DNA of 64,000 nt from Mycobacterium sp. PSTR-4-N. Its GTDB lineage: Bacteria; Actinomycetota; Actinomycetes; Mycobacteriales; Mycobacteriaceae. Under the pieces are notes generated by a model. That model did not search any database. It saw only the letters and a list, made by a program, of their open reading frames with translations, and was not told where the DNA came from. The position numbers and the translations under genes were made by a program. Below are positions 9,093 through 19,753 of this stretch, in pieces. The stretch lies in assembly GCF_022348085.1 (NCBI RefSeq), contig NZ_JAKRFN010000013.1:62001-126000 (forward strand), written 5' to 3'. Position 1 is the stretch's first letter, and every line of letters begins with the position of its first letter.

Positions 9093-9111
9093 GATGTCAG
9101 TTGCTGACATC
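9093..9111. promoter_or_regulatory. Perfect palindromic operator between SDR and tetR
   Basis: GATGTCAG-TTG-CTGACATC, an 8-base perfect inverted repeat around 3 bases, lies between the divergent SDR and TetR start codons. Its size and placement are typical of TetR dimer sites, and it would control the SDR promoter. Binding is inferred. Confidence 0.7.
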
Positions 9112-9125
9112 CGACCGTACACTCT

Positions 9126-9144
9126 GAAGTCAGTCACTGTCATC
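9126..9144. promoter_or_regulatory. Second, imperfect copy of the same operator
   Basis: GAAGTCAG-TCA-CTGTCATC repeats the operator at 9093 with the same 8-3-8 layout; the two arms match each other at 6 of 8 positions. The centres of the two sites are 33 bases apart, about three helical turns, and this copy is 15 bases before the tetR start, suggesting autoregulation. Confidence 0.65.
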
Positions 9145-9158
9145 ACTAGACTGCTCCC

Positions 9159-9782
9159 ATGGCGAGGTGGGAGTCGGGCACTGCGGAGCGACTACAGGAC
9201 GCCGCGCTCGACCTGTTCGCGGCGCGCGGGTACGAGCACACGACGGCAGGCGACATCGCCCAGGCCGTCGGGCTCACCGAGCGCACGTTCTTCCGCCACT
9301 TCACCGACAAGCGTGAGGTTCTGTTTCACGGGCAGCAGGCGTTGACCGACGCTTTCCTCACAGGATTGAGCGACGCGCCGGACGATGCGTCGGCGACCGA
9401 CTTGGCAGTCCGCGCGTTGCGGTCGTCCGCAGGGTTTTTCGATGACGAGCGCCGTTCACACTCCCGCCTGCGGCAGTCCGTCATCGACGACAATCCCGCG
9501 CTGCAGGAACGCGAAGCGCTCAAGCTCGCCTACCTCGGACGCACCCTGGCCGACGAGCTGCGGGCCCGTGGCGTCGACGGCATGGCGGCAGACGTCGCGG
9601 CCCATCTCGCGGTGATGTCATTCGGCATCGCGTTCACACAGTGGATCACCGAGGGCGAACAGCGATCCTTCGGGGATATCGCGATGGACGTGTTGCGCGA
9701 AGTGGGCGTGGTGGCTGCCCAACTCGAGCCCGGAGTCGCTGTGGGCGCGGACGGTATCGAACCGCCGACCGCTGGTGTGTAA
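9159..9782 (+). CDS. TetR-family transcriptional regulator
   Basis: 207-residue TetR protein. The N-terminal DNA-binding domain runs to residue ~50 (LFAARGYEHTTAGDIAQAVG, then TERTFFRHFTDK), followed by an all-helical ligand domain with the hydrophobic MSFGIAFTQWI segment. ATG start 9159. The last ~13 residues (GADGIEPPTAGV) and the TAA stop are read from the antisense of the tRNA-Val gene, so the natural protein tail is dictated by tRNA sequence. Likely represses itself and the divergent SDR through the two palindromes in the intergenic region. Confidence 0.88.
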   Translation: MARWESGTAERLQDAALDLFAARGYEHTTAGDIAQAVGLTERTFFRHFTDKREVLFHGQQALTDAFLTGLSDAPDDASATDLAVRALRSSAGFFDDERRSHSRLRQSVIDDNPALQEREALKLAYLGRTLADELRARGVDGMAADVAAHLAVMSFGIAFTQWITEGEQRSFGDIAMDVLREVGVVAAQLEPGVAVGADGIEPPTAGV

Positions 9783-9813
9783 AACCAGAGCTCTACCACT
9801 GAGCTACGCGCCC
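9742..9813 (-). tRNA. tRNA-Val (anticodon TAC)
   Basis: A 72-base cloverleaf on the minus strand, counting the discriminator A but no encoded CCA. The 7-base acceptor stem GGGCGCG pairs with CGCGCCC. The D arm is GCTC-AGTGGTA-GAGC. The anticodon stem CTGGT/ACCAG encloses loop TTTACAC with anticodon TAC. The T arm is GGCGG-TTCGATA-CCGTC. All stems pair. It overlaps the 3' end of the TetR gene by 41 bases in antisense and lies just after ahpE's 3' end. Confidence 0.95.
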
Positions 9814-9861
9814 GAACCCGGGCAGCATATCGGCGACGGCCGGAGAACCTGAAATCCGCGC

Positions 9862-10323
9862 TCAGTCGCGCACAGCCGCCAACGCAGCACTCCACACCGC
9901 CGCATCTCGCGCCTCTCCGGGCTCCTTGCAGTCCGCGTAGCGCACCAGCCCGGACCGGTCGACGGCGAACGTGCCGCGGTTCGAGAAACCGGAGGCGTCG
10001 TTGAACACGCGATAGGCCTGACTCACCGCGCCGTGCGGCCAGAAATCCGAGAGCACGGGGAAGGTGAATCCGCGCTGGGTCGCCCACACCTTGTGCGTCG
10101 GCGACGGCCCCACCGAGATCGCGAGCGTGGCCGTCGCCTCGTTGACGAAATCGTCTGCCTGGTCGCGGATTTCGTCGAGCTCCCGCTGACAGATCCCGGT
10201 GAACGCGAGCGGGAAGAACACCAGCAGCACGTTCTTGGCGCCACGGAACGCGCTCAGCGTCACCCGCTGATTGTTCTGGTCGGCAAGCGTGAAGTCCGGC
10301 GCGATATCGCCGACCCCGGTCAT
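9862..10323 (-). CDS. ahpE: One-cysteine peroxiredoxin AhpE
   Basis: 153-residue peroxiredoxin, the same length as M. tuberculosis AhpE. The peroxidatic cysteine is Cys45 in PLAFTGICQRELDEIRD, with the conserved Pro/Thr of the PxxxT/SxxC motif (PLAFTGIC). There is no second resolving cysteine in the usual 2-Cys position, consistent with a 1-Cys enzyme that reduces hydroperoxides and peroxynitrite with mycothiol/mycoredoxin or other thiols. ATG at 10321-10323. The DUF3052 gene lies 28 bases upstream on the same strand and probably shares its transcript. Confidence 0.95.
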   Translation of the reverse strand: MTGVGDIAPDFTLADQNNQRVTLSAFRGAKNVLLVFFPLAFTGICQRELDEIRDQADDFVNEATATLAISVGPSPTHKVWATQRGFTFPVLSDFWPHGAVSQAYRVFNDASGFSNRGTFAVDRSGLVRYADCKEPGEARDAAVWSAALAAVRD

Positions 10324-10351
10324 CGCTACTGTCTGCTCTTCGCGCGAGCGC

Positions 10352-10777
10352 TCATCGCCTGCCGGCGGCCTTGGATTTCGGTTGCACCAGCCTGCTCGCG
10401 ATCCAGTCCCCCAGGTTCGCCGATGAGGTCTGCACCAGCCCCGCCGTCGGCGCGGACTCGGCGACCTCGGCGGGCTGGACGTGGCCGGGCTGCCCGGTCT
10501 TCGGGGTGACCACCCAGATGACACCGTCGTCGGCCAGCGGGGTGATCGCGTCCATCAGCGCGTCCACCAGATCGCCATCGTCGTCGCGCCACCAGAGCAA
10601 CACCACGTCGACCACCTCGTCGGCGTCCTCGTCGAGGAGCTCACCACCGCACTCGTCTTCGATGTCGGCGCGGATGTCGTCGTCGACGTCGGAGTCCCAG
10701 CCCAGTTCCTGCACAACCTGATCTTTTTGGATGCCCAGCATGCGGGCGTAGTTCGGGGGGTCACCCGCCGACACCAC
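10352..10777 (-). CDS. DUF3052 family protein (Rv2239c type)
   Basis: 141-residue acidic protein of the actinobacterial DUF3052 family. Recognisable features are the opening YARMLGIQKDQVVQELGW, the strongly acidic stretch DSDVDDDIRADIED, and the WVVTPKTGQPGHVQPAEV segment. Function unknown; no membrane segments or metal sites. The start is GTG at 10775-10777; the next codon is also GTG. Located directly before ahpE on the same strand, as in M. tuberculosis. Confidence 0.9.
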   Translation of the reverse strand: MVSAGDPPNYARMLGIQKDQVVQELGWDSDVDDDIRADIEDECGGELLDEDADEVVDVVLLWWRDDDGDLVDALMDAITPLADDGVIWVVTPKTGQPGHVQPAEVAESAPTAGLVQTSSANLGDWIASRLVQPKSKAAGRR

Positions 10778-10891
10778 GGTCAGTCCTCCTTGCGCCTAGT
10801 CGGCACGCTGTGCGCTGTGCCACGTTCGTCCACTATCGTCGCACGCCCGGGGGTCACGGCAACCCACCCGGCAGGATCCGCCCCCAAGGTG

Positions 10892-11470
10892 TCACCGATA
10901 GGCCGCATCGCAGCGGTCCAGCGCGGTGGTCTTCGAGTCGTTCAACGCCGCGATCGCATCGTTGAAATCATCGGCGGGATAGTTCCCCGCAATGGCCGTC
11001 GCAACGCCTCGAGCAGCGTCGACCCAGCCGTTCAGTGCATCGCGCAGCTCGGCGGGCAACGTGTCGGTCATGCTCGTGGACACGAGGTCCGCACTCTGGT
11101 TGAGCGCATCGACCGCCGCACCGGCCTTGCCTGCCGCCCCACCGGGATCGGTGTTGAACGCATCGACGTAGGTGTTGACTGCCGCGATCGCGTCGGCACT
11201 GCTGGTGCTCATCGCCTCGCACGACGTCTGCACCGCCTGCGCCGTCATCGACGTCTGACGCTCGGACTCGCGCGCCGACGAACTCGCTGCCGACTCCTGC
11301 AGTGACGCCGACACCGACGCACGGTATTGCGGCGCCTCCCCTGGGGGAGCCGATGCGTCGCCGGTGGTGACGGTGGTGCAGCCGACGACGATCATCGCCA
11401 GCACCGCGGCAGACCCCATCGCGAGGGCCGACAGCCGCAACCGCGCGGCTCGTCGCCCACTGATATGCAC
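10892..11470 (-). CDS. Putative lipoprotein (Rv2240c position)
   Basis: 192-residue exported protein. An Arg-rich n-region and hydrophobic core end in a lipobox at Cys31 (MIVVGC), so it should be lipid-anchored on the outer face of the membrane. The mature part is Ala/Ser/Asp-rich and helical, with no known domain. GTG start at 11468-11470. Divergent from aceE across 176 bases. Function unknown. Confidence 0.8.
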   Translation of the reverse strand: MHISGRRAARLRLSALAMGSAAVLAMIVVGCTTVTTGDASAPPGEAPQYRASVSASLQESAASSSARESERQTSMTAQAVQTSCEAMSTSSADAIAAVNTYVDAFNTDPGGAAGKAGAAVDALNQSADLVSTSMTDTLPAELRDALNGWVDAARGVATAIAGNYPADDFNDAIAALNDSKTTALDRCDAAYR

Positions 11471-11634
11471 GGTCTGCAGACGTTACCGGCCAACCACTGG
11501 GCTGGGTGTACTAAATGCAACCGTTCGCGTGCTGCCCTGCGTTTGCGGCAGGATGGTACGAGGATGTAACCCACCGTGCACGGCGCGAAGCGAGCAGACC
11601 CACTCGACGGACCGCGTGTGCTCCACCGCCTGAC

Positions 11635-11640
11635 AAGGAG
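11635..11640 (+). promoter_or_regulatory. Ribosome binding site fixing the aceE TTG start
   Basis: AAGGAG, 6 bases before the TTG at 11647. It decides in favour of this rare start over the longer frame opening at 11515. Confidence 0.8.
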
Positions 11641-11646
11641 CGGCAG

Positions 11647-14436
<2,790 letters not shown>

Positions 14437-14476
14437 AACTGGAGGCTCCCTACAAACGGAGGCGTAGCTTTTAGGG

Positions 14477-15766
14477 ATGGCCGACAACAATCGGTTCATC
14501 CCGCCTCGCTCCACGGTCGAGGTGCTGGAGAACGTCCCCGATTCGGTGCTACGCCGGCTCAGTCAGTACTCGGGCCGGCTCGCCACCGAGGCAGTGCAGG
14601 CGCTGGGAGAGCGGCTGCCTTTCTTCGCCGAGCTCGAGGCGTCGCAACGCGCGAGCGTGCAGCTCGTCGTGCAGACCGCGGTGGTGAACTTCGTCGAGTG
14701 GATGCGCCATCCGGACAGCGACGTCGGATACACCGCGCAGGCCTTCGAGGTCGTGCCGCAGGATCTGCGCCGTCGCATCGCGTTGCGCCAGTCGGTGGAG
14801 ATGGTGCGCGTGACGATGGAGTTCTTCGAAGAAGTGGTGCCGCTGCTGGCCCGCAACGAGGAACAGCTCGCCGCGCTGACCGCGGGCATCCTGCGCTACA
14901 GCCGCGACCTGGCGTTCGCGGCGGCGACGGCGTACGCCGATCAGGCCGAGGCGCGGGGTGCGTGGGACACCCGGATGGAGGCCAACCTCATCGACGCCGT
15001 GGTGCGCGGTGACATCGGACCCGACCTGCAGTCCCAGGCGGCAGCGCTGAACTGGGACGCGACCGCCGCGGCGACGGTGATCGTGGGCCTGCCGCGCCCT
15101 GACCGGCTCGATCTGACGGCCGAGGACGTGCACGACGTCGCTGCCCGCAACGGCCGCGCCGCGCTGTGCGACGTGCACGGCACCTGGCTGGTCACGGTGG
15201 TGTCCGGGGGGCTGTCGCACACCGACCGGTTCCTGTCGGAGTTGATGACCGTCTTCGCTGACGGACCCGTGGTGGTCGGACCGATGGCGCCCACGTTGGG
15301 CGCGGCGCACCTGAGCGCCACCGAGGCGATCGCCGGGATGAACGCGGTCGCGGGCTGGGCCGGTGCGCCGCGGCCGGTGGCGGCGCGCGAACTCCTGCCC
15401 GAGCGCGCGCTGCTGGGCGATGCGACGGCCGCGACCGCGCTGGAGGCGGAGGTGATGAGGCCGCTGGCCGACGCGGGCCCCACGCTGATGGAGACGCTGG
15501 ACGCTTACCTGGACTCCGGAGGAGCGATCGAAGCGTGCGCTCGCAAATTGTTCGTTCATCCAAATACGGTCCGTTACCGGCTCAAACGAATCGCCGATTT
15601 CACCGGCCGTGACGCCACCGTTCCGCGGGACGCCTATGTGCTGCGCGTTGCGTCGACGGTCGGCCGCTTGAGCCGTCAGGGCCAGTCCAGCTCCTCGTCG
15701 CGGCAGGGATCCGGGCCGGTCGAGGGTGTTGTGTCGGTCACACCGGGCCCCCGTCCCGGCAGGTGA
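14477..15766 (+). CDS. mabR: PucR/CdaR-type regulator MabR
   Basis: 429-residue regulator. The C-terminal helix-turn-helix of the PucR/CdaR type is clear (ACARKLFVHPNTVRYRLKRI, residues ~355-375), behind a GGDEF-like middle domain and an N-terminal helical domain. Its position between aceE and fabD is that of Rv2242/MSMEG_4324, described as MabR, an essential activator-type regulator of the FAS-II operon. ATG 14477. A palindrome in the 128 bases before fabD is the likely binding site. Confidence 0.92.
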   Translation: MADNNRFIPPRSTVEVLENVPDSVLRRLSQYSGRLATEAVQALGERLPFFAELEASQRASVQLVVQTAVVNFVEWMRHPDSDVGYTAQAFEVVPQDLRRRIALRQSVEMVRVTMEFFEEVVPLLARNEEQLAALTAGILRYSRDLAFAAATAYADQAEARGAWDTRMEANLIDAVVRGDIGPDLQSQAAALNWDATAAATVIVGLPRPDRLDLTAEDVHDVAARNGRAALCDVHGTWLVTVVSGGLSHTDRFLSELMTVFADGPVVVGPMAPTLGAAHLSATEAIAGMNAVAGWAGAPRPVAARELLPERALLGDATAATALEAEVMRPLADAGPTLMETLDAYLDSGGAIEACARKLFVHPNTVRYRLKRIADFTGRDATVPRDAYVLRVASTVGRLSRQGQSSSSSRQGSGPVEGVVSVTPGPRPGR

Positions 15767-15808
15767 CATGTTGCGCTTGGGTCTCGATGACGTCCCATCA
15801 CATGCGGA

Positions 15809-15827
15809 TTTGTGGGCACTCCACAAA
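15809..15827. promoter_or_regulatory. Palindrome before fabD, candidate MabR operator
   Basis: TTTGTGG-GCACT-CCACAAA, a perfect 7-base inverted repeat in the mabR-fabD gap, 68 bases before the fabD start. It also reads as TTTGT-N9-ACAAA, close to the TTTTGT-N9-ACAAAA form I recall for MabR; that recollection is unverified. Confidence 0.7.
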
Positions 15828-15894
15828 AACCTAAGAAAGAGTTCATAGTCTCTTACACGGCGCAAAACCGTCTTCACAATGTTCTCTTAGAGAC

Positions 15895-16833
15895 GTGCCT
15901 GACAAGACTGTGCTTGCATTCCTCGCGCCCGGACAGGGCTCCCAGACTCCCGGCATGCTCGCCGAGTGGCTGGAGCTGCCCGGGGCGTCGGCGCGCATCG
16001 CAGCGTGGTCGGAGATCAGCGGGCTCGATCTGGCGCGCCTGGGTACCACCGCCGACGCGCAGGAGATCACCGACACCGCGGTGACCCAACCGCTCGTCGT
16101 CGCCGCCACGCTGCTGGCCTTCGAGGAACTGACCCGCCGGGGCGTCCTGACCGGTGACGAGGACATCGTCGCCGCCGGACACTCCGTCGGCGAGATCGCC
16201 GCCTACGCCATCGCCGGAGTCATCACCGCCGACGAGGCCGTGTCCCTGGCCGCGACGCGCGGCCGCGAGATGGCCAAGGCGTGTGCCGTGGAGCCCACCG
16301 GGATGTCGGCGCTGCTGGGCGGTGACGAAGCCGAGGTGCTCGCCCGCCTCGAGGCCCTCGACCTGGTCCCGGCCAACCGCAACGCCGCCGGACAGATCGT
16401 CGCCGCCGGTGCCGTCGCCGCGCTCGAGAAGCTCGCCGAGGATCCGCCGGCCCGCGCCCGGGTCCGCCCGCTGGCCACCGCCGGCGCGTTCCACACTCGC
16501 TACATGGAGCCCGCGCTCGCCGAGTACACGACCGTGGCGGACCGGATCACCCCGTCCGAGCCGTCGGTCACGCTGCTGTCCAACGCCGACGGTCGGCCGG
16601 TCGCCTCCGCGCACGACGCGATGACCAAGCTCGTGGCCCAGATGACGCGCCCCGTGCGCTGGGATCTGTGCACCGCCACGATGCGCGAGCTCGGCGTGAC
16701 GGCCCTCGTGGAGTTCCCGCCCGCCGGCACCCTGTCGGGGATCGCCAAGCGGGAGCTCAAGGGCACCCCGACCCATCCCGTCAAGACCCCCACCGACCTG
16801 GACGGCCTCGCCGAGGCCCTCCGCGCCGTCTGA
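15895..16833 (+). CDS. fabD: Malonyl-CoA:ACP transacylase
   Basis: 312-residue transacylase that moves malonyl groups from CoA to AcpM for FAS-II. N-terminal APGQGSQTPGM motif (residues ~10-20), active-site Ser97 in GHSVGEIAAY, catalytic histidine in TAGAFHTRYM. GTG start 15895 gives VPDKTVLAFLAPGQG; only weak Shine-Dalgarno pairing is visible. First gene of fabD-acpM-kasA-kasB-accD6, preceded by the candidate MabR palindrome. Confidence 0.96.
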   Translation: MPDKTVLAFLAPGQGSQTPGMLAEWLELPGASARIAAWSEISGLDLARLGTTADAQEITDTAVTQPLVVAATLLAFEELTRRGVLTGDEDIVAAGHSVGEIAAYAIAGVITADEAVSLAATRGREMAKACAVEPTGMSALLGGDEAEVLARLEALDLVPANRNAAGQIVAAGAVAALEKLAEDPPARARVRPLATAGAFHTRYMEPALAEYTTVADRITPSEPSVTLLSNADGRPVASAHDAMTKLVAQMTRPVRWDLCTATMRELGVTALVEFPPAGTLSGIAKRELKGTPTHPVKTPTDLDGLAEALRAV

Positions 16834-16898
16834 TCGACGGCTGTAACACCCGAGTCGTTCCACCCCAGGTAACACCCCGATAAATAGAAGGAGCCACA

Positions 16899-17195
16899 GT
16901 GCCCGCCTCTCAGGAAGAAATCATCGCCGGTCTCGCCGAGATCATCGAAGAAGTGACCGGCATCGAGCCGTCCGAGGTCACCCCCGAGAAGAGCTTCGTC
17001 GACGACCTGGACATCGACTCGCTGTCGATGGTCGAGATCGCCGTGCAGACCGAGGACAAGTACGGCGTGAAGATCCCCGACGAGGACCTCGCCGGTCTGC
17101 GCACCGTCGGTGACGTCGTCGCCTACATCCAGAAGCTCGAGGAAGAGAACCCCGAGGCTGCTGCCGCGCTGCGCGAGAAGTTCGCCGCAGAATGA
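16899..17195 (+). CDS. acpM: Meromycolate-extension acyl carrier protein AcpM
   Basis: 98-residue acyl carrier protein. Ser41 in DLDIDSLSMVEI carries the phosphopantetheine arm. GTG start with an AGAAGGAG ribosome site 5 bases upstream. The sequence stops at LREKFAAE, so it lacks the extra C-terminal helix of the 115-residue M. tuberculosis AcpM and matches the fast-grower form. The stop overlaps the kasA start (ATGA). Confidence 0.97.
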   Translation: MPASQEEIIAGLAEIIEEVTGIEPSEVTPEKSFVDDLDIDSLSMVEIAVQTEDKYGVKIPDEDLAGLRTVGDVVAYIQKLEEENPEAAAALREKFAAE

Positions 17196-18442
17196 CACGT
17201 CCTTCCACTGCTAACGGCGGGTTCCCGAGTGTCGTGGTGACCGCCATCGAGGCCACCACGTCGCTTGCAGGCGACATCGAGAGCACGTGGAAGGGCCTGC
17301 TGGCGGGCGAGAGCGGCATCCGCGTCCTCGAGGATGAGTTCGTCACCAAGTGGGACCTTCCGGTGCGTATCGGCGGTCACCTGGTCGACGACGTCGACAG
17401 CCACATGACTCGCATCGACATGCGCCGCATGTCCTACGTGCAGCGCATGTCGAAGCTGTTGGCCGGTCGACTCTGGGAGAACGCGGGCAAGCCCGAGGTC
17501 GACCCGGACCGGTTCGCCGTGATCATCGGCACCGGTCTGGGTGGCGGCGAGAAGATCGTCGAGACCTACGACGCGATGAACGAGGGCGGGCCCCGCAAGG
17601 TGTCCCCGCTCGCCGTTCAGATGATCATGCCCAACGGTGCAGCGGCGGTCGCCGGCCTGGAACTGGGCGCCCGCGCCGGGGTCATCACCCCGGTGTCGGC
17701 GTGCTCGTCCGGGTCGGAGGCCATCGCTCACGGTTGGCGCCAGGTCGTCATGGGTGACGCCGACTTCGCCGTCGTGGGCGGCGTGGAAGGCGGCATCGAG
17801 GCGCTGCCCATCGCGGCGTTCTCGATGATGCGCGCCATGTCCACCCGCAACGACGATCCGGCCGGCGCCTCCCGCCCGTTCGACAAGAACCGGGACGGCT
17901 TCGTCTTCGGTGAGGCGGGCGCGATGATGATCATCGAGACCGAGGAGCATGCCCTGGCCCGTGGCGCCACGCCGCTGGCCCGCCTGATGGGCGCGGGCAT
18001 CACCTCCGATGCGTTCCACATGGTCGCTCCGGCGGCGGACGGTCAGCGGGCCGGCCAGGCGATGAAGCGCGCGATGGAGACCGCGGGCCTGTCGCCCAAG
18101 GACATCTCGCACGTCAACGCACACGCCACCGCCACGCCGATCGGTGACACCGCGGAGGCCAACGCCATCCGCGTCGCCGGTGTGGAGCACGCCGCGGTCT
18201 ACGCGCCGAAGTCGGCGCTGGGCCACTCGATCGGCGCCGTGGGCGCGCTGGAGTCGGCACTGACGGTGCTGGCCCTGCGCGACGGGGTCATCCCGCCGAC
18301 GCTGAACTACGAGACGCCGGACCCGGAGATCGATCTCGACGTCGTCGCGGGTGAGGCACGGTATGGCGACTATCAGTACGCCATCAACAACTCGTTCGGG
18401 TTCGGCGGCCACAATGTGGCCCTGGCCTTCGGCCGTTACTAG
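17192..18442 (+). CDS. kasA: Beta-ketoacyl-ACP synthase KasA
   Basis: 416-residue condensing enzyme that elongates acyl-AcpM in mycolic acid synthesis. The catalytic triad is complete: Cys171 (PVSACSSGSEA), His311 (VNAHATATPIGD) and His345 (KSALGHSIGAVGA), the same numbering as M. tuberculosis KasA, the target of thiolactomycin. ATG start overlaps the acpM stop by 4 bases, indicating coupled translation. Paralogue kasB follows after 42 bases. Confidence 0.98.
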   Translation: MTRPSTANGGFPSVVVTAIEATTSLAGDIESTWKGLLAGESGIRVLEDEFVTKWDLPVRIGGHLVDDVDSHMTRIDMRRMSYVQRMSKLLAGRLWENAGKPEVDPDRFAVIIGTGLGGGEKIVETYDAMNEGGPRKVSPLAVQMIMPNGAAAVAGLELGARAGVITPVSACSSGSEAIAHGWRQVVMGDADFAVVGGVEGGIEALPIAAFSMMRAMSTRNDDPAGASRPFDKNRDGFVFGEAGAMMIIETEEHALARGATPLARLMGAGITSDAFHMVAPAADGQRAGQAMKRAMETAGLSPKDISHVNAHATATPIGDTAEANAIRVAGVEHAAVYAPKSALGHSIGAVGALESALTVLALRDGVIPPTLNYETPDPEIDLDVVAGEARYGDYQYAINNSFGFGGHNVALAFGRY

Positions 18443-18484
18443 GCACGAACGAGTTCGACAGAACCGAGAGGACCGCGCCTGAGT

Positions 18485-19738
18485 ATGGCTACACCGACAA
18501 CAGGGAACGGACTCCCCGACGTCGTCGTGACCGGTATGGCCATGACGACCAGCGTCGCCACCGATGCCGAAGGCACGTGGCAGGCGCTGCTGGAGGGCAA
18601 GAGCGGCATCCGCCTGCTCGACGACCCCTTCGTCGAGGAGTTCGACCTGCCGGTGAAGATCGGCGGCCATCTGCTCGAGGAGTTCGACGGGGAACTGACC
18701 AAGGTCGAGAACCGTCGGATGTCCTATCCGCAGAAGATGGCCACCGTGCTCGGGCGGCGTGTCTGGGCGAACGCCGGGTCCCCCGAGATCGACACCAGCC
18801 GTCTGCTGGTGTCGATCGGGACCGGCCTCGGCGGCGCCGAGGCGCTGGTGTTCGCCTACGACGGCATGCGGGACCGCGGCATCACCGCCGTGTCCCCGCT
18901 GTCGGTGCAGATGTACATGCCCAACGGCCCGTCGGCCGTGGTGGGTCTGGACCGTGGCGCCAAGGCCGGGGTGGTCACCCCGGTCTCGGCGTGCGCGTCC
19001 GGCTCCGAGGGCATCGCGCAGGCGTGGCGCAACATCGTGCTCGGTGAGGCCGACATCGCGATCTGCGGCGGTGTCGAGCAGCGCATCGAGGCCGTGCCGA
19101 TCGCGGGCTTCGCCCAGATGCGCATCGTCATGTCGACCAACAACGCCGACCCCGCCGGCGCGTGCCGCCCGTTCGACAGGGACCGCGACGGCTTCGTGTT
19201 CGGCGAAGCGGGCGCGCTGATGGTCATCGAGACCGAAGAGCACGCCAAGGCGCGCGGCGCCACGATCCTGGCGCGCCTGATGGGCGCGAGCATCACCTCC
19301 GACGGCTTCCACATGGTGGCCCCGGACCCCGACGGCGAGCGGGCCGGCTTTGCGATGAGCCGCGCCATCCAGCTCGCGGGGCTGCAGCCCAGCGACATCG
19401 ACCACGTCAACGCCCACGCCACCGGCACCAGCGTCGGCGACGTCGCCGAGGGTCAGGCGATCAACAAGGCGATGGGCGGGCACCGGCCCGCGGTCTACGC
19501 GCCCAAGTCCGCACTCGGCCATTCGGTGGGCGCGGTGGGCGCCGTCGAGTCGATCCTCACCGTCCAGGCGCTGCGCACCGGCGTCATTCCCCCCACACTC
19601 AACTTGAAGAACCTCGATCCCGAGATCGACCTCGACGTCGTCGCGGGCGCGCCCCGGCCGGGCGACTACACCTACGCCATCAACAATTCGTTCGGTTTCG
19701 GCGGGCACAACGTCGCACTCGCCTTCGGCAAATACTGA
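18485..19738 (+). CDS. kasB: Beta-ketoacyl-ACP synthase KasB
   Basis: 417-residue paralogue of KasA that extends meromycolate to full length. Catalytic Cys170 (PVSACASGSEG); histidines in VNAHATGTSVGD and KSALGHSVGAVGA. ATG 18485 is preceded by a GAGAGGA ribosome site about 13 bases away, and the 42-base gap makes it the only internal junction in the kasA-kasB-accD6 part without close coupling. Tandem duplication with kasA is ancient in mycobacteria. Confidence 0.97.
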   Translation: MATPTTGNGLPDVVVTGMAMTTSVATDAEGTWQALLEGKSGIRLLDDPFVEEFDLPVKIGGHLLEEFDGELTKVENRRMSYPQKMATVLGRRVWANAGSPEIDTSRLLVSIGTGLGGAEALVFAYDGMRDRGITAVSPLSVQMYMPNGPSAVVGLDRGAKAGVVTPVSACASGSEGIAQAWRNIVLGEADIAICGGVEQRIEAVPIAGFAQMRIVMSTNNADPAGACRPFDRDRDGFVFGEAGALMVIETEEHAKARGATILARLMGASITSDGFHMVAPDPDGERAGFAMSRAIQLAGLQPSDIDHVNAHATGTSVGDVAEGQAINKAMGGHRPAVYAPKSALGHSVGAVGAVESILTVQALRTGVIPPTLNLKNLDPEIDLDVVAGAPRPGDYTYAINNSFGFGGHNVALAFGKY

Positions 19739-19753
19739 AAGCAGGAGACACCT

